Notes: a model not told the origin generated them from the letters alone. Shown: positions 11,230 through 25,460, counted from the first letter of the stretch. The stretch: 64,000 nucleotides of DNA from Strongylocentrotus droebachiensis (GCA_035222895.1 JAVYIG010007150.1:1-64000), one strand, 5' to 3'. A program made the numbers and translations.

Positions 11230-12677
11230 TGGCGCGCCATATGCCCAATAACCCCGAAAAACACGGTTTATCGCCGATAAACAAGGTTTATCGACGAAAA
11301 ACAAGGTTTATCGAGCGATAAACCTTGTTTATCGTGAGAAACTCTGTATATCGACTGATAAGCACAGTTTCTCTCGATAAACAAGGTTTATCGACGATAA
11401 ACAAGGTTTATCGATAAACAAGGTTTATCGAAAAACACGGTTATTCGTATTTCGTCAGGAGAGGGCGCTTTTTAAAGTTGCGCCCAGCTCAGAGCACTGC
11501 TCCGCACGTGCGCTTTACACCGTATAATATACCAACACCGTAACACTTGCTCGCGCTCATGACCACGATCGACATTTTAGGTATGGCGAAGTATTCCAGG
11601 CTTTTTCCCCAATTTTTGAAATGTTATGTTTATATATCTCTCTCTCTCTCTTTCAAACTTTCTAGGTTTTCCCCTTCTCTTATCTCTCTCACTCTCCCCT
11701 TTTCTTTCTCTCACTCTCTCTTTCTCCTACCCTCTCAATATAACCCTTCTGTCTCTCCCTCTCTTTCTTCTAATTTTTTCTTTCCCTTTCTCTTTCCTTT
11801 TTCTTTCTCTGCACTCCCTCTCTGCCTCCTCCCCTTTTATCTCTTTCCCCCGGTATGAGAAATAGGGTAGAGATAGATGGTTGGAGAGAGAGGAGAGATA
11901 AAATTATTAATGAGAGATAGAGGAGAGATAGAGCAGGGGAAAAGGAGAGATAGAGCGGGGATAGATGGATGGATATAGATGGAGAGAGAGAGAGGAGAGA
12001 TAGAGGAGAGATATTTTAAAGATAGATGGATGAAGATAGAGGAGAGGTAGAGCGGGGATAGATGGATGGTTATTGAGGATAAATAGAGGAGAGATAGAGG
12101 AGAGATCGAGGAGAGATAGAGGAGGGATGAATGAGAGATAGCGGAGAGATAGAGGAGAGATAGAGCAGGGATAGATGGATGTAGAGAGAGAGGATAGAGA
12201 AAGAGGAGATATAGGGTAGAGATAGATGGATGGAGAGATATATATAAACATAACATTTCAAAAATTGGGGAAAAAGCCTGAAATACTTCGCCATACCTCC
12301 ACTCAGAAAATGTCGATCGTGGTCATGAGCGCGAGCAAGTGTTACGGTGTTGGTATATTCTACGGTGTTAAAGCGCACGTGCGGAGCAGTGCTCTGAGCT
12401 GGGTGCAACTTTAAAAAGCGCCCTCTCCTAACGAAATACGAATAACCGTGTTTTTCGATAAACCTTGTTTATCGATAAACCTTGTTTATCGTCGATAAAC
12501 CTTGTTTATCGAAAGAAACTGTGCTTATCAGTCGATATACAGAGTTTCTCACGATAAACAAGGTTTATCGCTCGATAAACCTTGTTTTTCGCTCGATAAA
12601 CCTTGTTTTTCGTCGATAAACCTTGTTTATCGGCGATAAACCGTGTTTTTCGGGGTTATTGGGCATATGGCGCGCCA
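11230..12677. mobile_element. 1.45-kb foldback element with palindromic sub-repeat arms
   Basis: The ends TGGCGCGCCATATGCCC and GGGCATATGGCGCGCCA are exact inverses, flanked by TA on each side. Arms of about 420 bp (11230-11650, 12240-12677) are near-identical inverted copies. Each contains at least six spaced units of the 19-bp palindrome CGATAAACAAGGTTTATCG, then a conserved single-copy stretch (GAGGGCGC to CATAACATTT). The centre is a pyrimidine run (11640-11860) followed by a GAGAGATAGAG purine run (11870-12240). No protein is encoded. Confidence 0.85.
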
Positions 12678-13539
12678 TACACGGTCCTTCAAATACTTTC
12701 ACTACCGAATTGCTACACATTTCCCTTCTCTGTAATTTATGCAACACCCGTGCTGCTGCTTTCCACGAAAGATGTACGTTTTTGCGAGGTTTGCATATAA
12801 ATACATATCTGTGAAGCTACAAAACCAAATATTTGGAATTTCCTGAAAGCGGAATTGTTATTATATTATAACATGACACTGTGCATACCAATATATACGT
12901 GTATAATAAATAGATATATATATATTTAAATATATAAAGAACATTAATACAACGATAAATAACAAAGTAGATAAGCACAAAATATTTATGGGAAAGTTAA
13001 CCAATACACTTATAAAACACCGAAGTAGAACTATTTGACGGTACATGAGGTTTCCTTTTTTAGGTGCCCTATTTTCCAGAAAGTGCCCACTTTTTATGGT
13101 GTCCCCACCTCATTTTGGAAGACGCTCCGCCGCTCCTGACTAAAGGGGTAGTTATCCTGAAAGGCGGGGTGTAAATGTCCTAGGGAGTTATTGTCCTTTA
13201 GAGGGGGGAGGGGGGGGGGGGGATTGTCTCGCTGGTAATTGCCGGGGGGTGAATGCCCAGAAGGTAATTGTTGTGGTTTTATTCATTTCATCACTTGGGG
13301 GAAGCGGAGGGGGGGGGGGGGGGGGTACGTTCCCTACCCGTACCTCCATATAGCTACGCCGCTGCCTCTTCACTCATTTTAACATTATGGGCTTTTCGTT
13401 TGTGTGGACGAGGACCGCGTTCCCGCCTCTACTGCGAATTGGCGTCAGACACCAGTCCTATTCACTAGTTTATATAACCCTTTTCGTTTTTAGTCGACGC
13501 CCGTTCTCTACACGACGACGTAATGGCCCCCGCATGCTT

Positions 13540-14170
13540 GCTCTATTTTTCCTTCTTTCACTTCTCATGTTATTTTTCGTTTATCATTCTATTATACTCT
13601 TTATTTTCCTTATGTTATTCTTTGTTTTTCCTTCTTTCATCTTCTCTCTTTCCATTGTCTATTCTTTATCATTTTCTCTTTCTGTTATCTCCTAATGTTA
13701 TTGCTGTTGTTGTTATCATTCTATCATATTTTCTTTCTATCTTTCCTCATATTATTCTTTGTTTCTTCCTTCTTTCATCTTCTCTTAAAGGCACACTGCC
13801 ATACTTGTAGCTACTTGCTCCCTCTATATAGAAAACTTCCCCAATCGGTGCCTGTTGGTCCCCCATGATCCTCTTTTTCTTATGTTTAATGAGAGCTGAG
13901 TTAATGAGATAGCCACCTGTCACAGTGACCTCGATGGCTCTCTGTGTGGTCTAATCCCTTCTTGCCCAGTAGTGGTGACGGTCTTTAATATGTTATTCTT
14001 TGTTTTCATCATTCTATCACATCTTCTTTCTATCTTTCCTCGTATTATTCTTTGTTTCTTCCTTCTTTCATCTTCTCTTATGTTTTCTTTCCTTCTTTCA
14101 CCTTCTCTTATGAAATTAAAAAAAAAAATCATTCTATCACTTTCTCTTTCTGTCTTTCCTTATGTTATTC
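13540..14170. repeat. Pyrimidine-rich ~50-bp imperfect tandem array (block A)
   Basis: Repeats of TTATGTTATTCTTTGTTTTTCC and TTCTTTCATCTTCTC words. Counterpart of 37765-38160. It is split by an inserted segment at about 13792-13985. Confidence 0.75.
13792..13985. mobile_element. ~195-bp insertion present only in block A
   Basis: The flanking CT-rich array is continuous in block B but is interrupted here by unrelated sequence beginning TTAAAGGCACACTGCCA and ending near GTGACGGTCTTTAA. The termini are only roughly inverse (TTAAAG / CTTTAA). It is probably a short DNA element, family unknown. Confidence 0.5.
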
Positions 14171-14599
14171 TGGTCATGGTACGGTTCGGGCACCTGTATT
14201 TGGGTTGGGGTCGGTTGATGTAATTCAAATTTCAAGGGCAACTAATTCGGGGGAAGATGTGGAAGGTGGTCAAAGCATCCTTTTTTTCAAATATTCTCTC
14301 GCTCCTTTTATCTCTTTTTTCCCTTTTCTTTCTTTGTCTCTCCTTTTTCTGGCAATAAGTCTTAGGGGGCACGTGTCCCCTGTGGTCCCTTGTAGCCAAG
14401 CCACTGTTGAGAACACGAATATCACACACGCCTTGTTTCATTCAAAAAAAAAATAACGCACATGTTGACAGCTCTAGCAAACACACTACCCTTTCACGTA
14501 CATATATTGACATCATCAGTGGTGGATGTAGGGTTTGAAGGTGGAGGCATGGGGCATATCGTATGACTCCTCTTTAGAAAATTAATTGGCATTATTTAG

Positions 14600-14812
14600 C
14601 ACTATGAATATGACGGACAAAGAAAGCGGACAAAATATACAGCTCCTCAGGTAAACGAAGGAACATCCCTTCACTGCTATTATGTAAAAGGTGAATATGC
14701 ATGCGACACCCGTTCTACACATTTTTACATAATAGCAGTGAAGGGATGTTCCTTTGTTTACCTAAGGAGCTGTATATTTTGTCCGCTTTCTTTGTCCGTC
14801 ATATTCATAGTG
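14600..14812. mobile_element. CACTA-type palindromic MITE
   Basis: 213 bp, from CACTATGAATATGACGGAC to its exact inverse, with arms of about 90 bp and a short centre. It is flanked by a 3-bp repeat TAG (14597-14599, 14813-14815). A CACTA tip plus a 3-bp target duplication is the EnSpm/CACTA signature. The orthologous place in block B (near 38570) lacks it, so it inserted after the duplication, or was lost from B. Confidence 0.85.
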
Positions 14813-14850
14813 TAGGTTACCCATAATTTGACCTACAAGGCTCCTGAATA

Positions 14851-15146
14851 GGCCATTTTCGTAATGTGACCAAATTTAATGCATAAGTGTTTGTGAAGTG
14901 CCTCAATACAAATTATTTCATTCACCTGATAGGAATAATAGTATTCAATAGTCAGAATGCAACTGCATATATTAAGTGTTGCTAGGTAGGTCAAGCCATA
15001 ATGTTTGTCCAACCTGGCAACAACTGTATGCAGTTCGGATTCTGTCTATTGAAATGTATTATTCTCACCAGGTCAATAAAATAACTTGTATTGAGGCACT
15101 TAACAAAGACTTATGCATTAAATTTGGTTACATCACGAAAATGGCC
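14851..15146. mobile_element. Palindromic TA-flanked MITE, TTTAATGCATAAG family (copy A)
   Basis: The outer ends GGCCATTTTCGTAATGTGAC and GGTTACATCACGAAAATGGCC are inverse and are flanked by TA on both sides. Arms contain AAATTTAATGCATAAG and GCCTCAATACAAATTATTTC and run about 120 bp. Full-length relatives are at 35237-35545, 38609-38907 and 45658-45951, with single arms at 21286-21410 and 33289-33400. Confidence 0.85.
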
Positions 15147-15192
15147 TATCGCTTAAAATGATATTATGTTTGTTTATGCATGTATTGTTACA

Positions 15193-15363
15193 CAGTGAAA
15201 CCTGTCTATACAGACCACCAAAGGGAGGCAAGAAAAGTGGTCTGTAAGCAGGTGTTCCTTGAAGACAGGTGACTATAGTACATGTTTCAATGAGAAACCA
15301 TTATCAAGGGAAACAAACAATGTGCTCTTTGAAGACAGGTGGTCAATAAAGCAGGTTTGACTG
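15193..15363. mobile_element. pogo/Tigger-like MITE (block A)
   Basis: The ends CAGTGAAACCTGTCTATA and AGCAGGTTTGACTG are approximately inverse, with CAG..CTG tips of the type seen in pogo/Tigger elements. A copy is at 38958-39130 in block B, so this insertion predates the actin duplication. Confidence 0.55.
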
Positions 15364-15540
15364 TATATATGTATATATTGTTTGCATTACAATGGTTGCC
15401 CATTACAATCCTGAACCCGTACTTTACCATTGCCATATTGAAAACATATATTAGCCCATACATAACTGTATATAACTGTGTTTACAATTACAAACGCTTA
15501 CATGCCCGCAAATAAAGAAAATAGTGTAGTTAATACTGTT

Positions 15541-15546
15541 TTTATT
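15541..15546 (-). promoter_or_regulatory. Candidate polyadenylation signal of actin copy A
   Basis: AATAAA on the minus strand about 350 bp downstream of the actin stop. The same hexamer is conserved in the same context at 39309-39314 in copy B. Placement is plausible but unproven. Confidence 0.35.
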
Positions 15547-15806
15547 GCATTCTCAATCAACAGAGTGACAGATGCGTTTTATTTTTGTTCTTCTAAGTCT
15601 GAATATAATATATATATAATTTATACTTATATATTTGTAATGAACGTTTGTACATTTAGGACAAAGGTAAAACCTTTTTGATAAAGACAGAGGTGAATAT
15701 CTAATAACATGTAACCATCCGAAACCAAAGTCTATCAAGGTGGCAACATGGAGTAAAACAGAAGAAAAACAAATCAGGTTGCTCATTAGAAATAGAAGAA
15801 AATCAA

Positions 15807-18364
<2,558 letters not shown>

Positions 18365-18696
18365 CTAGTTAGTTAGGGGTGGTGGATTTGGCATATGTGG
18401 TGGTGATATAGTGTCCTTGGCTTTTAACCAAGATCTGATTTCCACCAAAAGGTTTAAAAAACTTTCATACAACCAACAAGAATTACGACAACTTGTGATG
18501 ATAATTATGTCCAATAATTCTATCCCCGTGAAATCTGTTGTCCTATTTGAACTCCTGACTACTAATCTATTGACCTTGATAAAAATCCACTGAGCTGTAA
18601 CCTTAGAATTGATTCATGCTTACTTGCACAAACCAGCGTAAGGCTATTTGTCATTCTCATTTTAACATTCTCAAAATCAAAGCTATCCCTAATACC

Positions 18697-20154
18697 CATG
18701 GGCGTCAATCCAAATTAGACCGTGGGGGGGGGGGGGGACACAAGTTCAGACAGAGCGGCGCCAGGTTATTTTGTTAGGGGGGCGAATGGGCGCGCCACGC
18801 AGGGGGGGGGGGGGTGTCTGAGGGCATGTGCCCCCTCAGAAGATGAAGTTTTTTTTTTTAAATTGATGCTTTAATGGCTCGCTTTGGTGTGTACTTTTTG
18901 CCAAATTAAAAAGAAAACAGTCTTTATTTCAACTATATGAACGAGAACGCAGGGGGTGTCTGAGGGGGATGTGCCCCCCTCCGAAGTAGATTTTTTTTTA
19001 TTGATGCATAAATGGCTTAATTTGGTGATTTCTTTTTGCCAAATTAAAAAGAAAACAGTAGAACGCAGGGGGTGTCTGGGGGGGGGGGGGGGTGTGCCCC
19101 CTCAGAAGTTGAAGATTTTTTTTTTTAAATTGATGGATATAGATGGCTTGATTTGGGCCAAATAAGACAGTAGAACGCAGGGGGGGGGGGGGTTCTGAGG
19201 GGGGGGGGTACGCCCCCCTCAGAAATTGAAGTTTTTTTTTATAAATTGATAGATAGATGGCTCGATTTGGTGCATATTTTTGCCAAATTAAAAATAAGAC
19301 AGTAGAACGCAGAGGGTGTCTGGGGGGGGGGGATGTGCCCCCCTCAGAAGTTGAAGATTTTTTTTTAAATTGATGGATAGATGGCTTGATTTGGGCCATC
19401 CTTTTTGCCAAATTTAAAAAGAAAACAGTCTTAAGTTCAACTAACAAGGAACAAGAACGCAGGGGGTGTGCCCCCCTCAGAAGTTGAAGATTTCTTTTAA
19501 ATTGATAGATAGATGGCTCGATTTGGTGCACATTTTTTGCCAAAATAAAAATAAAACAGTAGAACGCAGGGGGTGTGCCCCCGGCGCAGAAGTTGAAGAT
19601 TTCTTTTAAATTGATAGATAGATGGCTCGATTTGGTGCACATTTTTTGCCAAAATAAAAATAAATCAGTAAAACGCAGGGGGTGTGCCCCCCTCAGAAGT
19701 TGAAGATTTTTTTTTAAATTGATGGATAGATGGCTTGATTTGGGGCATAATTTTTGCCAAATTAAAAAGAAAACAGTCTTAAGTACGACTAACAGGAACT
19801 GAAGGCAAAGGGGGGTAGATAGATGAATTTGTCGTTTCCATTGAACAATCAGCCATAAGGTTTGGAAGATATAAGGGATTAATTTACTTTTTTTCAGTTG
19901 GTGAAAGGATTTTCATCGTAAACCAATGTTTGAACTCCCGGTAATGTGAATGTAATATTAATGACGCTTCTATTAATAAAACCTGATCGCCTGATTTGGC
20001 TTGATTTTCTCAACACAGAGAGAAAGAAAGAAAGAAAGAAAGAAAAGAAGATTTTAACCCCAAATCATGGGGGGGGGGGACATTTCACCACCTGGAAATT
20101 CGTGGGGGGGACGTGTCCCCCCGACCCCCCCCCCCCCCAGGATTGACGCCCATG
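18697..20154. mobile_element. 1.46-kb hAT-like element with empty site in block B
   Basis: Perfect 15-bp inverted ends CATGGGCGTCAATCC / GGATTGACGCCCATG, flanked by a perfect 8-bp repeat CTAATACC (18689-18696, 20155-20162). Block B at about 42500 has a single CTAATACC with uninterrupted flanks, a pre-insertion site. The ends match the short CATGGGTGTCGAT MITEs at 7077 and 32395, so this looks like a longer relative. It has no transposase and is filled with tandem repeats rich in G runs. Confidence 0.92.
18790..19790. repeat. ~105-150-bp tandem repeats inside the hAT-like element
   Basis: About seven or eight units, each with GAACGCAGGGGGTGTCTG, a GTGCCCCC TCAGAAGTTGAAG segment, poly-T, and ATGGCTTGATTTGGTGC / TTTTTGCCAAATTAAAAA. 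Spacing varies because of the homopolymer G and T runs. Confidence 0.85.
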
Positions 20155-20162
20155 CTAATACC

Positions 20163-20291
20163 CGAGTCACATGAATTGAGTTGATGGCGCATAAGAAATA
20201 CTTCAATTCTTCTTGGCTCAGCCCCTCAAAATACATGGCTCATGACGCCGCCTATTGGTGGATTGGGCGCTACAAGAAAATTGCTATCGCT
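20163..20291 (-). promoter_or_regulatory. Conserved 5' flank of actin copy A (candidate promoter)
   Basis: Matches 42508-42640 upstream of copy B. In gene orientation it has CCAAT-box-like words (CCACCAATAGGCGG, GCCCAATCC). It is separated from the coding exons by the 1.46-kb hAT-like insertion. No confident TATA box or transcript start was found, so the regulatory role is inference from conservation and position. Confidence 0.35.
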
Positions 20292-20295
20292 TTAA

Positions 20296-21230
20296 CCCTT
20301 ACTGTACTGGGCTATTGTGAGCACCTCGTGACTGGGGGGGGGGGGGGGGGGGGGGCTGGGAGCCCCCCCCCCATGATCTCGGCCGTCGAAAGTCCGATGA
20401 ACGATGCATGTTTGCAATTAGTTTTGTCCTAATATGCAATTTGTTTTCGTTATAGCCTTATTAATTATGCAAAATGCTAATTTTATGCATTTTACAGAAA
20501 ACTCTACATATTTGTCTGTAGACTTCAGAAGAATTTAAAAAAATGTATTGAATAAATGTTTCCTTCATCTCAAATTCATGAGGTTACATTATTTGTATGA
20601 TATTTGAAAATGCATAGGTTAATTTGCATAAATTATGAATACGCATTCATGAATATCGAATCTGAAAATATACAGGGAACTAGAATCATTTCAAAAATTG
20701 TCAGACTCCAATTTTTGAATGTTAATTGAAACTCATTATTCATATGAACCTTCTTTTCTAACACAAAATAGTTATTTTTATGTAATTAATACTGATATTT
20801 GATGCGCTTTTCAAATATTTATTTTCTTTTGTATTTTACTCTTTTTTAAATTTATTATTATATTTATTGTTTTATTTCTAATGTATTCTTTTGTTCTGGA
20901 ATACATCAAGTTACTTTGAGAAACATATAAAAGCAATTTGATATCAATTCATATCTCCCACTTAGGAAGAAATACATCTAAACCTGTATTCACATTTCTG
21001 CTTGTACATGAATATATGCAATTATAGCATATTTTTGATGACATGCGCGTACTAATTGTTATGTAACACCTTACAGGTAAATCCGATTTCGACGATAATG
21101 GTATCAAAATGTGCGTAAGAATTGAAGAAAAAAAGTCATGAAACGACAATTCAAAATTCCAAGCGGTTGCGGCGCAATCTCCGAAAATGTCGAGGGGGCC
21201 TCCCAGGCCCCCTCCCCAGTACAGTAAGGG
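20296..21230. mobile_element. piggyBac-like non-autonomous element
   Basis: The ends CCCTTACTGTACTGGG and CCCAGTACAGTAAGGG are perfect inverses and each is flanked by TTAA (20292-20295, 21231-21234). TTAA flanks and a CCC tip are diagnostic of piggyBac. The 935-bp interior is AT-rich with no transposase. Block B lacks it, but about 25 bp also differ at the left junction. Confidence 0.82.
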
Positions 21231-21285
21231 TTAACGAAGTGTAAAATCACGAGCCGCATTCTCCTGAATAAGAAACCAATAGGCT

Positions 21286-21410
21286 AGTTTCGTAATTTAA
21301 CCAAATTTAATGCATAAGTTTCTGTGAAGTACCTCAACACAAATTATTTCATTCACCTGATAAGTATAATAGTATTTCAATAGTCTAGATAGCAAACTGC
21401 ATACATTAAG
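21286..21410. mobile_element. Single arm of the TTTAATGCATAAG MITE
   Basis: Carries the AGTTTCGTAATTTAACC, AATGCATAAG and ATTTCATTCACCTGATAAG blocks of one arm of the palindromic family; the partner arm is missing. Confidence 0.65.
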
Positions 21411-21419
21411 CTATGGTCA

Positions 21420-21690
21420 CAACCACAAAAAGTAGCCTGCTCGGCGGCCGGGTGGCGAGTTTTTAGCCAATTTCGCCCGGGCACCGAGCGGCGGCCGCCC
21501 GGACACCGCTTGTTTTTAGGGCATCGCTTGGTCGCCGCTGAAGTTTTAGCGCGGAGTTGAAATTCGGCGGCGCCTGCTCACTTTTCACTCGCCGCCCAAA
21601 ATACGCTCGGTGCCAGGGCGGTCGCCGCCCGGGCAGCGTAATTTTTTCCCCACTTGAGCTCCGGACCCCCAGTATGAACTCATTTGCATA
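21420..21690. other. GC-rich island with inverted GGCGGCCGCCCGG motifs
   Basis: An abrupt GC-rich stretch in AT-rich surroundings. CGGTGC/GCACCG and CGCCCGGGC words occur in inverted orientation around a central region, so this may be a GC-rich MITE. No exon is recognisable, and the open frames are composition artefacts. Confidence 0.4.
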
Positions 21691-21797
21691 CAGCCAATCA
21701 GAGCTCATCTTGTCAATAACAAGCTTTACGCGATGCGAAATTCAAAACGGTGCGAAGCTCTGAGCTTCACACATGTACACACAGCGCCTTGCCTATA

Positions 21798-24289
21798 TCA
21801 GCATGCTTGGTGTGCGTGCATAGGTAAAGGCTTGCAAATGTTTCATTCCTGCTCTAGCATCTCTACCTTTAGCACATGTATTACAGATCTACACCTCTAA
21901 TAATATCAGCTTATGAAATTGCTGTGAAAAACTGTTACTTAGCACTAAGTCAAAATTACTCTAGCAATCAATGATAGGCCTTTCTCGTCGTCGAAGCCAC
22001 TATATATTATAGGGACTCATTTCTAAAGATTTTACGGTTGGGAATTTATTATAGATCTAGACTATATTATACACCTCTAAAAGGCTCTAATAATATCAGC
22101 TTTATTGCAATGACGAACCTTCGTCATTGCCTTGTTTTCGTTCACATTCTGCCCCATTAATATTTTCCTTTTCCTTTTCGTCCAAAAATCCCATTCATTT
22201 TGCACGTAGTGCTTGTCCTTCCTAGTTAGGTACTTTCCTCAAGTCTTTTTCCTTTCAAATTTCTTAGGCATCATCTCTAGCATCTCATCCAGGTCACTAC
22301 ATTCTTCGATTTTCGAAATCACTCATGCATGACCGTCCAGGCGCCATTTTGTCCGTTTCTGGTCCATTTTAAGGCCTTTCTTTCTTCCTTCCTATCTCCA
22401 CTATCCTAGATCCTACACATTTGTAACAAATTCCTCTAGATAGTCTAAGAGATCTTCTTTTATCTGCGACGTATAACCTGCCCTTCAAAATGCCATCTTC
22501 GTACTCAAAATTCAAATCTGAAACCGACTCCGTCAAAAATCTCTCAAATTCTTGAAATATGGACCCCTAAATAATCTAAAACTGCCATAACTTTCTCATA
22601 TAAATTCCGTTTTGTATTTAAATCTCACAGTATCCTTATCTCATAATTGCACATAGCCATGCCAAATTTCACGCTCCAATGGCTTTGCACAACATAAATA
22701 GCGCCCTCTAAAATTCTGGGAATTGGCTTTCTGTCTGTGGCCGTATCTCCATAATGGCTTGGCAAACCCGTACCCTTTTTTGGATTTAGATACTTGAAGA
22801 TATGCCCTTTCCAGCAATATACAAAATTATATACCCTATCACTGACCAAATTTGAGAAAATTGCCCTCCAAATTCGCCATTTTCAAGAAAATTGAGAAAT
22901 AACTTCAACTTGCTCTAAAATGGCGATCGTTATACCTACATCAATGAAACTTTGCAGACATATGTATCCATATACGTGACAACTGTCTGTCAAGTTTGGT
23001 AAAATTCGAATATGTCAGCGCAAAGTTATCGCCAAAAATGACGAGTTTACTATGGATTACGTAATAGCGCGTTCAATGCGCGCAATACATTGCGCGCAGT
23101 TAACAATGGTGTCAAACTGACCGCAATGAAGTGCCCTTTCGGATGATACCAAGTATTATATATGTTCACACAGAAAATTGTGAGTAAATCGCGTTTGAAG
23201 AAAGATCACTACACGAATTCCGCCGAGTTTCCGCCCGAACCTAACACGTTTCGGCTATGACGTCATTTTTTCAGACTGCTTTTCGCCCCTTAAACGTCCT
23301 TTTTTTTCCTTGAAAATTTGCAGTGACATGCCGAGTTCCAATACGCAGGGCACCTCTTGGCCGGATTTTTGAAATTGGTCAAGGGGGCCATTTAAGACGC
23401 CATTTTGTCCTATACATCTATTTTACATCACGTGTTTCGATAGGATTATCATAGAAAAAAAAGAGAGTGGTTTACAATAACAACCATGAAATTCTCTTTC
23501 TAATAATACCAAATACGGCCCATAAAGAGACGTAAAGAGAGAGAGAAAAAACAATTTAACTCCGGCCATAATACAGATCCTGCACGTTTTCCGCCCATTC
23601 ATTACACGCATTGTCTATGGGGGCATATCGGGTTCACGCTTTTGGCCCCCAGAACGAACTTGATTGCAATGTCAAACATGCACCAAATCCCATTGGTTTG
23701 TGCACGCAGTGCTTGCGAGCCCTTTCTAGGTTCTTTCCCCTATCCCAATTTCTTTCAAACTTCGTAGGCATAGTACCATCCCATCAAGGTCACTGCTGAT
23801 GCCTTTCTTTCGCCCTACCTATCTCCAATATCACAGAAGCTACAGACTTCGTGCAAATTGCTCTGGATAGTCCGAGAGAAGCTCTTTCGTAGAAACACGG
23901 CGTCATTGCACGCACATCGTTCCGACACGATTGCATTTCTAGTTTTGTTACTTCTTTTATTGCAGGAATTCTTACCTGAGAACATCACAGCAATTTCTTA
24001 AGCTGATATTATTAGAGTCTTTTAGAGGTATATAGATCTATAATAACTTCTCAACGGTAAAATCTTTAGAAATGAGTCCCTATAATATATAGTGGCTTCG
24101 ATGACGATAAAGTCCTAGGCCATCCTTGATTGATAGAGTAATTGTAACTTAGTGCTAAATAACAGTTTCACAGTAATTTGATAAGCTGATATTTGTAGAT
24201 CTGTAATAAATGTGCTAAAGGTAGAGATGTTAGAGCTGAAATGAAACATTTGCAAGCCCTTGCCTATGCACGCACACCATGCATGCTGA
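21798..24289. repeat. Large inverted repeat (2.5 kb) with ~300-bp arms
   Basis: Arms 21798-22104 and 23999-24289 are inverted copies (TGGTGTGCGTGCATAGG near the outer end, AATAATATCAGCTT near the inner end). The loop contains a second, direct repeat: 22187-22460 resembles 23688-23900 (GTGCTTG, TAGGCAT, CAAGGTCACT and CTATCTCCA words). No coding frame is credible in the loop. The right outer end abuts a hAT-like terminus exactly. Confidence 0.8.
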
Positions 24290-25460
24290 CAGGCGCGGAT
24301 CCAGGGGGGGCCGAGCGGGCCTTGGCCCCCCCCCCCCCCCCGCCAAAAAAAAAAGGAGAGAGAGAGAAGGAAAAGAAGGGAAAGGGAAAGAGGAGAGAAA
24401 GGGAAAAAAAAGAGGAAGAAGAAAAGAGGAAAGAAGGAGATCGGGGGGGGGGGGAAGACTTGCCTCCCAGGCTGTTGCCTCCCCCCAATCAATAAATAAA
24501 AGAGAAGGAAGGAAAGGAAAAGAAACAAGAAAAGAGGAGATAAAGGGAAGGAAAAAAGAGGAAGAAGAAAAGAAAAGAAGGGGGATATCAGTTGCAATTT
24601 TCCCGCCAACAAGTTGTGGATCGGGGTGGGGGGAGGGGGCAAAACGGCCCTTGCTCCCCCCTCCCCACCCCCCCCCCCCCCCCGTCCCTGCTAAAAAAAG
24701 AGAGAAGGAATGAAAAGGAAAAGAGAGCTAAAAGGGAACAAAAAAGAGGAAGAAGAAAAGATCAGGGAGAAAAGAAGGGGAGATGAGTTGCGGTTAATCC
24801 CGCCAACAATGTGTGGAGCGGGGGGGGGGGGGGGGGGGCTTTAGGGAAATAAAATTCAAACGTGGTTTAGTTCTAATTCCATAACGGTGGTTTACAAATA
24901 ATGCTGAAATGACATAATTTTCCGAGATTTTTCCTCACTTTTAAGTAAATTATACTTTTTTATTAATTTTTTTTCCCTCAATTTACAGCCAGGCAAGAAA
25001 ATGCTTCTTGAGATGCATACATGTCAGGGCCCGCGGAACGGCGGGGATCGGGATCCTCGAGGCCCCCCCCCCCCCCACTTTTTTTGAAAAATATATTAAA
25101 GAGAAATAAAAAGAAAGAGAGCAAGAAAGAAAAAAATAGTTAACTGCCAGTGTCACATTATAATGAGGTATATCAAAATATGCTCATCTGACCATGATTA
25201 AATGCCTAAAACCCCCGAGGGCTCTGCCCCCTGGATTCCACCTATAGGGCCCTAAGGCGGGCCATTAGATGCTCATCTGACGGTAATTTAATGCCTAAAA
25301 CCCCTGATTTCTGGGGGCTCTGCCCCCTGGACCCCACGCCAAATATTGTCCTGCCAGTGTCACAAAATAATAAGGTATCAAAAAATGCTCATCTGACCGT
25401 AATTAAACGCCTAAAACCCCTGAGCTTCCGGGGGCTCTGCCCCCTGGACCCAACCAAGAG
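24290..25460. mobile_element. Right-truncated relative of the 6308-8687 hAT-like element
   Basis: Starts with CAGGCGCGGATCCAGG and follows the same order as the 6.3-kb element: purine-rich stretch, TTCAAACGTGGTTTA, TTTACAGCCAGGCAAG, GGCGGGGATCGGGA, then repeats of GGGGGCTCTGCCCCCTGGA. No right terminus or second copy of the 8 bp before it (CATGCTGA) was found, so the end is approximate. Confidence 0.7.

Noticed and set aside
11547..12408. Leu/Ser-rich long frames on both strands
   Set aside because: Products of the CT/GA-rich centre of the foldback element.
18998..19642. 214-aa minus-strand repetitive frame
   Set aside because: Translation of tandem repeats inside a hAT-like element; no independent evidence of coding.
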